In this document: piece after piece, positions 8,074 to 16,623 of the stretch
How positions within the stretch are numbered: the stretch's first letter is position 1
Layout of the letters: every line of letters begins with the position of its first letter
DNA from: Delftia tsuruhatensis NBRC 16741
Lineage (GTDB): Bacteria > Pseudomonadota > Gammaproteobacteria > Burkholderiales > Burkholderiaceae_C
Assembly: GCF_001571325.1 (NCBI RefSeq)
Contig: NZ_BCTO01000044.1
Span: 33,087-97,086, forward strand
Direction of reading: 5' to 3'
Length of the DNA: 64,000 nt
Program-made: the position numbers and the translations under genes
The notes under the pieces: generated by a model
Databases searched by the model: none
What the model saw: only the letters and a program-made list of their open reading frames with translations
Told to the model about the DNA's origin: nothing

Positions 8074-9494
8074 GCATGAACCTCGTCACGTTGCTCTACC
8101 TGGTGGCCAGCGTCTGCTTCATCCAGGCGCTCAAGGGGCTGTCGCATCCCACCACGTCCATACGGGGCAACCTGTTCGGCATGGCCGGCATGGTGATCGC
8201 CGTGCTGACCACGGCGGCGCTCATCGTGCAGCTGGCCGGCGGCAATGCATTGGGGCTGGGCTGGGTGCTGCTGGGCCTGCTGGTCGGCGGCACGGCCGGT
8301 GCCGTCATGGCCCAGCGCGTGGAGATGACCAAGATGCCCGAGCTGGTGGCCTTCATGCACAGCATGATCGGCCTGGCGGCGGTGTTCATCGCCGTGGCCG
8401 CCGTGGCCGAGCCCTGGGCCTTTGCCATCACGGCCAAGGGCGGCGCCATCCCGGGCGGCAACCGCGTGGAGCTGGCGCTGGGCGCCTTCATCGGCGCCGT
8501 GACCTTCACGGGCTCGGTGATCGCCTTCGGCAAGCTCAGCGGCAAGTACAAGTTCCGCCTGTTCCAGGGCGCGCCCGTGCAGTTCAAGGGCCAGCATGCG
8601 CTCAACGCCGTGCTGGGGCTGGCAGCAGCCTTCTTCGTCTTCGGCTTCTGGCACAGCCAAAGCTGGATGGACATCGTGCTGGTCATCGCCCTGGGACTGC
8701 TGCTGGGCGTGCTGCTGATCATTCCCATCGGCGGCGCGGACATGCCGGTGGTCGTGTCCATGCTCAACAGCTACTCGGGCTGGGCGGCGGCGGGCATCGG
8801 CTTCTCGCTGAACAACAGCATGCTGATCATTGCGGGTTCGCTGGTGGGCAGCTCGGGCGCCATCCTGAGCTACATCATGTGCAAGGCCATGAACCGCTCG
8901 TTCTTCAGCGTGATCCTGGGCGGCTTCGGCGGCGAGGCCACCAGCGCGGCGGCAGGCTCCCAGCAGCAGCGCAACGTGAAAAGCGGCAGCGCCGACGATG
9001 CGGCCTTCGTCCTGGGCAATGCCGAGACCGTGGTCATCGTGCCCGGCTACGGCCTGGCCGTGGCGCGTGCCCAGCACGCGGTCAAGGAGCTGGCCGACAA
9101 GCTCACCGAGCGCGGCGTGACGGTGAAGTACGCCATCCACCCGGTGGCCGGCCGCATGCCCGGCCACATGAACGTGCTGCTGGCCGAGGCCGAGGTCCCC
9201 TACGACCAGGTCTTCGAGATGGAGGACATCAACAGCGAGTTCGGCCAGGCCGACGTGGCCATCATCCTGGGCGCCAACGACGTGGTGAACCCCGCCGCGC
9301 ACGTCAAGGGCAGCCCCATCTACGGCATGCCCATCCTGGAGGCCTACAAGGCCAAGACGGTGATCGTCAACAAGCGCTCCATGGCGGCCGGCTATGCGGG
9401 CCTGGACAATGAGCTTTTCTACATGGACAAGACCATGATGGTCTTCGGCGACGCCAAGAAGGTGGTGGAGGACATGGGCAAGGCGCTGGAGTGA
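8070..9494 (+). CDS. pntB: NAD(P) transhydrogenase subunit beta (PntB)
   Basis: The 474-residue beta chain: an N-terminal membrane half with about eight or nine hydrophobic segments and a C-terminal NADP(H)-binding domain (about 290-474; [15 protein letters not shown] and the final [12 protein letters not shown] are characteristic). The start ATG overlaps the pntAB stop in ATGA (8070-8073), so translation is coupled. A second in-frame ATG at 8076 is possible. With PntAA and PntAB it forms the complete enzyme, a source of NADPH for biosynthesis and redox defence. Confidence 0.96.
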   Translation: MSMNLVTLLYLVASVCFIQALKGLSHPTTSIRGNLFGMAGMVIAVLTTAALIVQLAGGNALGLGWVLLGLLVGGTAGAVMAQRVEMTKMPELVAFMHSMIGLAAVFIAVAAVAEPWAFAITAKGGAIPGGNRVELALGAFIGAVTFTGSVIAFGKLSGKYKFRLFQGAPVQFKGQHALNAVLGLAAAFFVFGFWHSQSWMDIVLVIALGLLLGVLLIIPIGGADMPVVVSMLNSYSGWAAAGIGFSLNNSMLIIAGSLVGSSGAILSYIMCKAMNRSFFSVILGGFGGEATSAAAGSQQQRNVKSGSADDAAFVLGNAETVVIVPGYGLAVARAQHAVKELADKLTERGVTVKYAIHPVAGRMPGHMNVLLAEAEVPYDQVFEMEDINSEFGQADVAIILGANDVVNPAAHVKGSPIYGMPILEAYKAKTVIVNKRSMAAGYAGLDNELFYMDKTMMVFGDAKKVVEDMGKALE

Positions 9495-9518
9495 GGCATG
9501 CGCCCGGGCTGAAGTCCG

Positions 9519-9548
9519 AGGAGGGCAGGGCCCAAGCCCTGGCCTCCT
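9519..9548. terminator. Hairpin between convergent pntB and ccdB
   Basis: An inverted repeat with arms AGGAGG/CCTCCT and CAGGGC/GCCCTG separated by one mismatch, with a 4-base loop. It sits 25 bases after the pntB stop. No U-tract follows on either strand, so it may act as an mRNA 3' stabiliser or weak bidirectional terminator. Confidence 0.55.
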
Positions 9549-9564
9549 TGAAAACGATCTTGGG

Positions 9565-9894
9565 TCAGCCCCCGGACCGGGTCAGCAATTCGTCCAGCGC
9601 ATCGGCGATGGCTTGGCCTTCATGCTCCAGTGAGGCCACCACTTCACCCAATTGATCCAGGGCGACTGAAACCATGTCCAGGGCATGCAGGACGACCGGC
9701 ACGCCTTCAATGACAAACACAGGATTCATCCTCGCACCCACGGTTGGAGTGCCGTGCGGCAGCAGATTCTGCCGAACCAGTGGAACCACGACGCGACGGC
9801 GGTAGCGGTCAAACAGCGAGGACTGGACCACGACGACGTAGGGAATCGAGTCGCGCAAGGCTCCCTTGTTGCGATGAACGTCGAATTGCGCCAC
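9565..9894 (-). CDS. ccdB: CcdB family toxin
   Basis: A 109-residue protein with the CcdB layout: MAQFDVHRN start, then VVVQSSLFDRYRRRVVVPLV, and the C-terminal segment with LDMVSVALDQLGEVVASL. CcdB of plasmid F (101 residues) traps DNA gyrase on DNA. It starts with GTG at 9894, overlapping the antitoxin stop by one base (TAGTG), the usual antitoxin-first coupling. Chromosomal copies can be stress modules, remnants of integrated elements, or inactive; gyrase-poisoning activity is not shown by sequence alone. Confidence 0.9.
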   Translation of the reverse strand: MAQFDVHRNKGALRDSIPYVVVVQSSLFDRYRRRVVVPLVRQNLLPHGTPTVGARMNPVFVIEGVPVVLHALDMVSVALDQLGEVVASLEHEGQAIADALDELLTRSGG

Positions 9895-10142
9895 TAGAGC
9901 GTCGAGTGCTCGTCTGCGAACGAACCCACCGCGATGTTGACCGCGTTCCAGTCGCTGGCGCAGGCGTCGGCAAGCCGTTGGCGCTCACGCTGTGCGCCCT
10001 CCTGCCTGGCAACGTATTCGGCCAGCAGGGATTCCATGGTGGCCGAGAGATTGTCGGTATAGGCCTTGGCCTGCGTCACCAGATCTGCATTGATCGTGAG
10101 ATGGATTGGCCGCTTGGCGCTGGAGACAGCAATGGATTTCAT
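9894..10142 (-). CDS. ccdA: CcdA family type II antitoxin
   Basis: An 82-residue antitoxin with an N-terminal ribbon-helix-helix DNA-binding part (about 10-45; RPIHLTINADLVTQAKAY) and a C-terminal toxin-binding tail (DWNAVNIAVGSFADEHSTL) that resembles the F-plasmid CcdA tail. It precedes ccdB with a one-base overlap. The antitoxin probably represses its own promoter in the 92 bases between it and the exonuclease gene. Confidence 0.9.
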   Translation of the reverse strand: MKSIAVSSAKRPIHLTINADLVTQAKAYTDNLSATMESLLAEYVARQEGAQRERQRLADACASDWNAVNIAVGSFADEHSTL

Positions 10143-10234
10143 CTCGGAACCCTCAGATAAAGATCATGCGCACAGTGTCTGTATGAGAGCGCGACGAGTC
10201 AAACCGCCGCGACCCAAGGCCCTGCTTGAACGTC

Positions 10235-11050
10235 TCACAGCTTCATGTCGTAGCCGATGGTCACCGGCGCATGGTCCGAGAACTTCACATCCTTGTAGAT
10301 GTTCTCGGTGCGGGCCAGCGCGGCGGTAGCGGGGGTGGCCAGGTGGTAGTCCAGGCGCCATCCCACGTTGTTGGCGTAGGCCTGGCCGCGGTTGCTCCAC
10401 CATGTGTAGCAGGTGTCGGTGGTGTCGGGCTGGAGCAGGCGATAAACGTCCACCAGGCCGCCAGTCGGCTCAGTTTTGTTCAACAATTTTGTCATCCACT
10501 CGCGTTCCTCGGGCGTGAAACCGCTGTTTTTCTGGTTGCTGCGCCAGTTCTTGAGGTCGATCTGCTGGTGGGCGATGTTGATGTCGCCGCAGAGGATGAA
10601 CTCGCGTTCGCCCTTCATGCGCATCAGGTGGGCGTGCATTTCGGCCAGGAAGCGGAACTTGGCCGTCTGGCGCAGTTCGCCGGAGCTGCCGCTGGGAAAG
10701 TAGGCGCTGATGATGGACAGCTTGCGCGATGGCGTGTCGAAGCGCGCCTCCACGTAGCGGCCTTCGGCGTCGAATTCGTGCGAGCCGAAGCCGACCACGA
10801 CGTCGCTGGGCTCGTGGCGGCTGTAGACGCCCACGCCCGAGTAGCCCTTTTTCTCGGCGTAGTGGAAGTGGCCGCGCAGGCCGGCCAGCAGCTCGAAGCG
10901 TCCGGTCATGTCGGCGGCCTGGGCCTTGATTTCCTGCACGCAAATACAATCCGGCGCAGTGGCCTCGATCCAGGCTTCGACGCCCTTGGTCGAGGCCGAG
11001 CGGATGCCGTTGAGGTTGAGGCTGGTCAATTTGAACAAGGATGAATCCAT
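10235..11050 (-). CDS. xth: Exodeoxyribonuclease III (AP endonuclease family)
   Basis: A 271-residue EEP-fold nuclease that cleaves DNA at abasic sites and degrades 3' ends in base-excision repair. Family marks are CVQEIKAQ with the metal-binding Glu40, the FILCGDINIAH segment with the catalytic Asp, and the C-terminal SDHAPVTI with the general-base His. The length matches ExoIII. Its ATG at 11050 overlaps the ATG of the divergent pyrE within CATG, and no strong ribosome-binding site is visible before it. Confidence 0.94.
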   Translation of the reverse strand: MDSSLFKLTSLNLNGIRSASTKGVEAWIEATAPDCICVQEIKAQAADMTGRFELLAGLRGHFHYAEKKGYSGVGVYSRHEPSDVVVGFGSHEFDAEGRYVEARFDTPSRKLSIISAYFPSGSSGELRQTAKFRFLAEMHAHLMRMKGEREFILCGDINIAHQQIDLKNWRSNQKNSGFTPEEREWMTKLLNKTEPTGGLVDVYRLLQPDTTDTCYTWWSNRGQAYANNVGWRLDYHLATPATAALARTENIYKDVKFSDHAPVTIGYDMKL

Positions 11051-11750
11051 GGTGGTGAGTAATCTGCAGGCCGATGACGCAGGCCGTCTGGCGCAGGAAT
11101 TTGTGCAATTCGCCGTTGACGCAGGGGTGCTGCGTTTCGGCGAGTTCAAGACCAAGGCCGGGCGCATGAGCCCGTACTTCTTCAATGCCGGCCTGTTCGA
11201 TGACGGCGGCAAGATGGGCCGTCTCGCCGAATTCTATGCAAAAGCCATTGCGGCCAGCGGCATCGAGTTCGACATGATCTTCGGCCCGGCCTACAAGGGT
11301 ATCCCGCTGGCGGCCACCGTGGCGGTGGAGCTGGCCCGCATGGGCATCAACAAGCCCTTTGCGTACAACCGCAAGGAAGCCAAGGACCACGGCGAGGGCG
11401 GCACCCTGGTGGGCGCGCCGCTCAAGGGCCGCGTGCTGATCGTGGACGACGTGATGAGCGCCGGCACGGCCGCGCGCGAGTCCATCGCCATCATCCGCGC
11501 CGCCGGTGCCACGCCGCATGCCGTGGCCATCGCGCTGGACCGCCAGGAAATGGCCACGGAAAATGGCCAGGACGTGCCCCACAGCGCCGTGCAGTACGTG
11601 CGCAACCAGCTGGGCATGCAGGTCTGCACTATTGCAAAACTGGCAGACTTATTGCTTTATCTTGAGATTCAAGGTGGCAGCGCAGGCAGCGGCCACCATG
11701 AGCGCGTGCTGGCCTACCGCCAGCGTTATGGAGTCAACGACAAGGGGTGA
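11049..11750 (+). CDS. pyrE: Orotate phosphoribosyltransferase
   Basis: Transfers ribose-5-phosphate from PRPP to orotate, the fifth step of UMP synthesis. The 233-residue protein has the PRPP-binding loop VLIVDDVMSAGTA (129-141) and the substrate region FNAGLFDDGGKMGRL. AAGG about 8 bases upstream supports the ATG at 11049. A GTG six bases later is a possible alternative. The start codon lies inside that of the divergent exonuclease gene, so its promoter must lie within that gene. Confidence 0.96.
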   Translation: MVVSNLQADDAGRLAQEFVQFAVDAGVLRFGEFKTKAGRMSPYFFNAGLFDDGGKMGRLAEFYAKAIAASGIEFDMIFGPAYKGIPLAATVAVELARMGINKPFAYNRKEAKDHGEGGTLVGAPLKGRVLIVDDVMSAGTAARESIAIIRAAGATPHAVAIALDRQEMATENGQDVPHSAVQYVRNQLGMQVCTIAKLADLLLYLEIQGGSAGSGHHERVLAYRQRYGVNDKG

Positions 11751-11757
11751 GCGGTTG

Positions 11758-12411
11758 ATGAAGCGGGCGATGCATGCACGATCCTTGCTGTGTGCCATGG
11801 GCTTGGCCACGCTGGGCTGCGCCGTGCTCGCCCAGGATGTGCCCCTGGGGCCGGGCATCTATTCATGCACCGACGCCCGTGGCCGCCGCCTGACGGCCGA
11901 CCGCCCGATTGCCGAATGCGTGGACCGCGACCAGCGCGTGCTGGGCAACTCCGGCGTGGAGCTGCGCCGCGTGGGCCCCACGCTGACCGACAACGAACGC
12001 GCCGAACTGGACGCCCAGCGCCGCCGCGACCAGGCAGAGCAGCGCCGCATGCGCGAGGAGCGCTCGCGCGACAAGGCGTTGATCACGCGCTACCCCAACC
12101 AGGCCGCCCACGATGCCGAGCGTGCCGAGGCCATCTCCCAGGTCGATCAGGTCATCTCCGTGGCGCGCCAGCGCCAGCAGGAACTGCAGACGCGGCGCAC
12201 GGCCCTGAATGCCGAGATGGAGTTCTACAGGAAAGACCCCGCCAAGGCGCCGGCATCGCTGCGCCGCCAGCTCGACGAGAACACGGCCTCGCAGGAGGAG
12301 CAGCAGCGCTTCGTCCAGCAGCAGGACCAGGAAAAGCGCCGCATCCAGGAGCGCTTCGATGCCGAGCTGCAGCAGCTGCGCCAGCTGTGGGCTGCGAGCG
12401 CACGCCGCTGA
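11758..12411 (+). CDS. Secreted DUF4124-like protein with coiled-coil tail
   Basis: A 217-residue protein with a Sec signal peptide (cleavage likely after VLAQ, about residue 26). The segment IYSCTDARGRRLTADRPIAEC resembles the DUF4124 module that binds no known ligand. The remainder (about 80-215) is strongly charged and rich in Arg, Gln and Glu, predicted coiled coil. It starts 7 bases after the pyrE stop and may be co-transcribed with it. Role unknown; a periplasmic structural or envelope function is a guess. Confidence 0.8.
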   Translation: MKRAMHARSLLCAMGLATLGCAVLAQDVPLGPGIYSCTDARGRRLTADRPIAECVDRDQRVLGNSGVELRRVGPTLTDNERAELDAQRRRDQAEQRRMREERSRDKALITRYPNQAAHDAERAEAISQVDQVISVARQRQQELQTRRTALNAEMEFYRKDPAKAPASLRRQLDENTASQEEQQRFVQQQDQEKRRIQERFDAELQQLRQLWAASARR

Positions 12412-12581
12412 GGCAGGCCCAACGCCGCGCCCGCCGCCGCGTTCTTTCTTCTTCCTGCCCCTCCTTTCCTTCCTCCTTCTCGTTGCACGCTTGCTGAGTC
12501 GAATTCGTCCTGCATGCGGCGCCCGCATGCAGGGCTAGGCTTTGCGCATCGAGTCTGCGGGCTGACATCAAGGGAGGCAGC

Positions 12582-15191
12582 ATGACGGTGTGGCGTTGGT
12601 TGATGGCCTTGCTGCTGTGGGCAGCCGGGGCCTGGCTGTCCTGGGGCGGCGCCCAGCTCCTGCTGGCCGGCGGCAGCGGCTACTACGTGATCGCCGGCCT
12701 GCTGCTGCTGGTGGTGGGGTGGGGCGTGGCGCGCCGTTCGGCCATGGCGCTGTGGCTGTTTGCGCTGTGGCTGCTGGGCACCGCGCTGTGGGCGGTCTGG
12801 GAGATAGGGTTGGACTGGTGGCCGCTGGCGGGGCGCCTGGGGGTGCCCTGGTTGATGGGCCTGCTGCTGGTGCTGCCCTGGTCGGTGCGTGCGCTGCGCC
12901 ATGAGCCCGACATGGGCCAGAACCGGGGCCTGGCACCGGCCCATGCGGCGCTGGCGCTGGTGGTGCTGGGCACGGCCATTCTTGCGGGCCTGTCCTTCGG
13001 GCGCCAGCGCGATGCCCATGAAACCCAGGGCCAGTTTGCGGGCGCGGCCGCCGCTGCGTCGGACCTGCCTGCCGACGGCCAGGTCACGGCCGTGCAGAAC
13101 ATGTCCATGGTGGCCTCCGAGGCCGGCGGCCTGCGCAGCCCGCCGGTGCTGCAGGGCGATGCCACCGATGCCGTGCCCGATGGCGAATGGCATGCCTACG
13201 GCCGCACCGGAGCGGGCCAGCGCTATTCGCCGCTGCGCCAGATCGGCCCGCACAACGTGCGGCTGCTGCAATTGGCCTGGGAGTTCCGCACGGGCGATGT
13301 GCGCGGCAAGCCCGGCGATCCCGAAGAAACCACGTTCGAGGTCACGCCGCTGAAGATCGGCGAGCGCCTGTTCCTGTGCACGCCCCACCAGTCGGTGATT
13401 GCGCTCGATGCCACCACGGGCAAGCAGCTGTGGCGGCGCGACCTGCCCATGCCCAAGGGGCTGGCGCTGCAGCACCTGACCTGCCGGGGCCTGTCCTACC
13501 AGTCGGCGCAGGCGGCCGCGCAGTTCGATGCGGCGGCAGGGCAGACGCATTCGGCGGTGGCGCCGGCTGCAAGGAAGGCCGGCGCACAGGCGGCACAGGC
13601 GGTACAGGCTGATCCGGCTTCCTCGGTCTCCCCGGCCCCTTCCTCCGATGATGGCCGCTGTACCGCCAAGCTCTTCATGGCCACGGCCGACGGCAAGGTG
13701 GTCGCCCTCAATCCCGCCGACGGCCAGACCTGCGGCAACGTGGCGGGCGGCCAGGGCCAGATCGACCTCTGGCAGGGCATGCCCGAGCGCAAGCCGGGCT
13801 CGTACTACTCGACCTCGCCGGTGGTGGTGGCGCGCGACCGCATCATCGTGGGCGGCACGGTGCTGGACAACCATTCCACGCGCGAGCCTTCGGGGGTGAT
13901 CCGTGCGTTCGACATCCGCTCGGGTGCGCTGCTGTGGGCCTGGGACCCGGGGCGGCCAGCGACCAGCACGCCGCTGCCCGAAGGGCAGACCTATGTGCCC
14001 AGCTCGCCCAACAGCTGGTCCATCTCCAGCGTGGACGAGACGCTGGGCCTCGTCTTCGTGCCCATGGGCAATGCGCCGCCCGACCAATGGGGCGGCCGGC
14101 GCAGCGCCGAGGCCGAGCAGTATTCGTCCTCCGTGGTGGCTCTGGACATCGCCACGGGCGCCGTGCGCTGGGTGTTCCAGACCGTGCACCACGATCTCTG
14201 GGACTATGACGTACCCTCGCAGCCCAGCCTGATCGACCTGGAGATCGGCGGCCACAGCGTGCCCGCCCTGGTGCAGCCCACCAAGCAGGGCGAGCTGTTC
14301 GTGCTGGACCGGCGCACGGGCCAGCCGCTGCTGCCCGTTACCGAGGTGGCTGCGCCGCAGGGCGCGGCACGCGGCGACCGCACGGCGCCCACGCAGCCGC
14401 ATTCGCAGCTGAGCTTCAATCCCCCGGCCCTGACCGAACGCGACATGTGGGGTGCCACGCCCTTCGAGCAGCTGTGGTGCCGGCTGGCCTTCCACCGGCT
14501 GCGCTACGAGGGGCGCTTCACGCCGCCCTCGGAGCAGGGCTCGCTGATCTATCCGGGCAACTTCGGCGTCTTCAACTGGGGCGGCGTGGCCGTGGATCCG
14601 CGCCGGCAGGTGGTGTTTGCCACGCCCACGCGGCTGGCCTTCGTCTCCACCCTGGTGCCGCGTGCGGACGATACCTCGCTGCTGGTGCAGGATGGCGGAC
14701 CGCCCAAGGACGGCCTGCCCGCGCTCAACGAAAATTTCGGCGCACCGTTTGCGGTGCGGCTCAAGCCCTTTGTCTCGCCGCTGGGCATTCCCTGCCAGGC
14801 GCCGCCCTGGGGCTTTGTGGCGGGCGCCGACCTGCGCACGGGCCAGATCGTCTGGCAGCGCCGCAACGGCACGCCGCGTGACCTGAGCCCGCTGCCGCTG
14901 GGCTTTCGCATGGGCGTGCCCGGCATTGGCGGCCCGGTGGTGACCGCTGGCGGCGTGGCCTTCTACTCGGGGGCTCTGGACAACTATGTACGCGCCTACG
15001 ACGTGGACAGCGGCCGCCAGCTCTGGCAGGACCGCCTGCCCGCAGGCGGCCAGGCCACGCCCATGACCTACCTGGGCACGGACCAGCGCCAGTACCTGCT
15101 GGTGGTGGCGGGTGGTCATGGTTCGACCGGCACCAAGGCTGGCGACAGCGTGCGTGCCTATGTGCTGCCCAAGGAGGTGGCGGCGCCCTGA
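12582..15191 (+). CDS. Membrane-bound PQQ-dependent dehydrogenase, glucose/quinate/shikimate family
   Basis: An 869-residue quinoprotein that would oxidise a sugar or cyclic polyol in the periplasm and pass electrons to ubiquinone. Five N-terminal membrane helices lie within about 5-140, followed by an eight-bladed PQQ propeller starting near WHAYGRTGAGQRYSPL (203 on). Residues aligning with the E. coli glucose dehydrogenase catalytic Asp466 and Lys493 are Asp543 (HHDLWDYDVP) and Lys568 (QPTKQGELFVLDRR). A low-complexity Ala/Gln/Ser insert (about 325-357) separates two propeller Cys residues (Cys301 and Cys360). The substrate cannot be chosen between glucose and quinate/shikimate. No pqq genes are in the window. 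Confidence 0.92.
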   Translation: MTVWRWLMALLLWAAGAWLSWGGAQLLLAGGSGYYVIAGLLLLVVGWGVARRSAMALWLFALWLLGTALWAVWEIGLDWWPLAGRLGVPWLMGLLLVLPWSVRALRHEPDMGQNRGLAPAHAALALVVLGTAILAGLSFGRQRDAHETQGQFAGAAAAASDLPADGQVTAVQNMSMVASEAGGLRSPPVLQGDATDAVPDGEWHAYGRTGAGQRYSPLRQIGPHNVRLLQLAWEFRTGDVRGKPGDPEETTFEVTPLKIGERLFLCTPHQSVIALDATTGKQLWRRDLPMPKGLALQHLTCRGLSYQSAQAAAQFDAAAGQTHSAVAPAARKAGAQAAQAVQADPASSVSPAPSSDDGRCTAKLFMATADGKVVALNPADGQTCGNVAGGQGQIDLWQGMPERKPGSYYSTSPVVVARDRIIVGGTVLDNHSTREPSGVIRAFDIRSGALLWAWDPGRPATSTPLPEGQTYVPSSPNSWSISSVDETLGLVFVPMGNAPPDQWGGRRSAEAEQYSSSVVALDIATGAVRWVFQTVHHDLWDYDVPSQPSLIDLEIGGHSVPALVQPTKQGELFVLDRRTGQPLLPVTEVAAPQGAARGDRTAPTQPHSQLSFNPPALTERDMWGATPFEQLWCRLAFHRLRYEGRFTPPSEQGSLIYPGNFGVFNWGGVAVDPRRQVVFATPTRLAFVSTLVPRADDTSLLVQDGGPPKDGLPALNENFGAPFAVRLKPFVSPLGIPCQAPPWGFVAGADLRTGQIVWQRRNGTPRDLSPLPLGFRMGVPGIGGPVVTAGGVAFYSGALDNYVRAYDVDSGRQLWQDRLPAGGQATPMTYLGTDQRQYLLVVAGGHGSTGTKAGDSVRAYVLPKEVAAP

Positions 15192-15221
15192 GCGCTCAGC
15201 GCCGTGGGGGTCTGCGCCGGC

Positions 15222-15575
15222 TCATGCCGATCCGGCCCGGCCCAGCATGCGCAGCACGCGCGTGACCAGCAGCGCGGCCACCCAGGCCAGTCCGCCGATC
15301 AGCAGCGGCAGGCGCAGCAGCGCGCCTTGCTGGGCGAACAGCATCAGCGCGTCTGCCTTCCACAGCGCGGCATAGCCCGTGTACAGGCCGTAGGCCAGCC
15401 AGGCCAGGGCGCCCAGGGCGAACAGGGCCGCCATGCGCCGGGCGCTGCGGCCATCGCGCGAATCCGCGGGCAGGGCGCGCGTGCCGTGCCAGACCCAGCC
15501 GATGGAGGCGAGCACCAGCAAGGCACTGGCTGCCACGGACAGCTGCAGCCAGGTATGGGGGGAGAGTGAGGACAT
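15222..15575 (-). CDS. Small hydrophobic membrane protein, unknown function
   Basis: 117 residues with about three hydrophobic segments (roughly 9-28, 43-65, 83-105), so an inner-membrane protein is likely. The ATG at 15575 (MSSLSPHTW) is chosen because upstream in-frame sequence has no family-like or hydrophobic pattern; its ribosome-binding site is weak. It is convergent with the PQQ dehydrogenase. No family recognised. Confidence 0.6.
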   Translation of the reverse strand: MSSLSPHTWLQLSVAASALLVLASIGWVWHGTRALPADSRDGRSARRMAALFALGALAWLAYGLYTGYAALWKADALMLFAQQGALLRLPLLIGGLAWVAALLVTRVLRMLGRAGSA

Positions 15576-15651
15576 CAAAAGGAAACTGCGCGCCGACACC
15601 GTGCCGGCCGCAGCGAGTGTAGCTGCGCCGTGCTTTGCGCCGCCTGCGCGC

Positions 15652-15888
15652 TCAGGCCGGCTGCCAGACGGTGGCGCCGTGGCCCTGGCCGCCGCTGCCG
15701 GGGACGGAATGGATGCCCAGCACGGCTGCATGGCGCTGCAGCAGGGCGTCGAACTGCTCGATGCTTTCCGCCGTGGCCGGGGCGTCGTCGTATTCGCTGG
15801 CCACCTGGTCCGTGGTGAAGGAGCTGGCGCCGAACTTCTGGACGATGTTGCGCAGCTTGTCGAGGTTGGGGCTGGAGGATGGTGTCAT
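15652..15888 (-). CDS. Conserved-looking small protein of unknown function
   Basis: 78 residues, soluble and acidic in the middle (SEYDDAPATAESIEQFDALLQRH), ending in a Gly-rich tail. AAGGAG at the right spacing before the ATG at 15888 supports it as a real gene. No cysteines or membrane segment. No recognised domain. Confidence 0.6.
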   Translation of the reverse strand: MTPSSSPNLDKLRNIVQKFGASSFTTDQVASEYDDAPATAESIEQFDALLQRHAAVLGIHSVPGSGGQGHGATVWQPA

Positions 15889-16010
15889 GGCAACTCCTTG
15901 GGGTCATGGACGCCTGCTGCGCCGCAGGCCTGTGGGCCAGTGTAGCCCCGGGGCCTGGGCAGGCCATCCGGGGCATCCCCGCAAAGCGGCGTAGGACTTG
16001 GAACCCGCCG

Positions 16011-16574
16011 TCAGCCGCCCGTGGCCACGGGGCCGGCGCTCAGCACTTCGGCCAGCGGCTTGCGCGGCGTGGGCACCTCGCGCTCGCGCAGATCGTCGGG
16101 CAGGGCGGCTGCATCGCCGCGCCAGCCCACGGCGATCACCACCTCGGGCTCCAGGTGCTCGGGCAGGCGCAGCACCTCGCGTGCAGCGTCGGCCGAGAAG
16201 CCGCCCATGGCGTGCGTGGCCAGGCCCATGGCATGGGCTTCCAGCGCCAGGTAGCCCCAGGCGCAGCCCGCGTCGAAGCTGTGCTTGCCGGGCGAGGCCT
16301 GGCGGTCGGACATCAGCACGATCAGCGCGCCCGCCTCCAGGCACCAGCGGCGGTTGAACTCGTTGGGGATGGTGCTGAAGGCCTGCCAGTTCGCATCGCC
16401 GCGCAGCGCATAGGCAAAGTGCCAGGGCTGCTTGTTGCTGGCCGAAGGCGCCCAGCGCGCGGCGTCGGCCAGCTGCTCGACCTGGGCCTGGCTCAGTGCC
16501 TCGGGCCTGAAGGCGCGCGGCGACATGCGGCCCAGGAACTGCGGATGGATGGGGGTGGTGGTGTCGCGTGTCAT
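16011..16574 (-). CDS. Nitroreductase family protein
   Basis: A 187-residue FMN-dependent nitroreductase-fold enzyme. The segment SPRAFRPEALSQAQVEQL followed by ARWAPSASNKQPWHF is the typical N-terminal FMN-contact region, and GLATHAMGGF near 140 is the second conserved region. Such short members reduce nitroaromatics, quinones or other electrophiles using NAD(P)H; the physiological substrate is unknown. The ATG at 16574 gives the usual family start. Confidence 0.88.
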   Translation of the reverse strand: MTRDTTTPIHPQFLGRMSPRAFRPEALSQAQVEQLADAARWAPSASNKQPWHFAYALRGDANWQAFSTIPNEFNRRWCLEAGALIVLMSDRQASPGKHSFDAGCAWGYLALEAHAMGLATHAMGGFSADAAREVLRLPEHLEPEVVIAVGWRGDAAALPDDLREREVPTPRKPLAEVLSAGPVATGG

Positions 16575-16623
16575 GCGGATAGGCGGCAAGCAGAAAGGAA
16601 AGCGGCAACGATAGCGCAAGGCC

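Noticed and set aside
12225..15119. 964-codon open frame on the minus strand opposite the PQQ dehydrogenase
   Set aside because: No motifs and compositionally biased; the plus-strand gene has catalytic residues and membrane helices.
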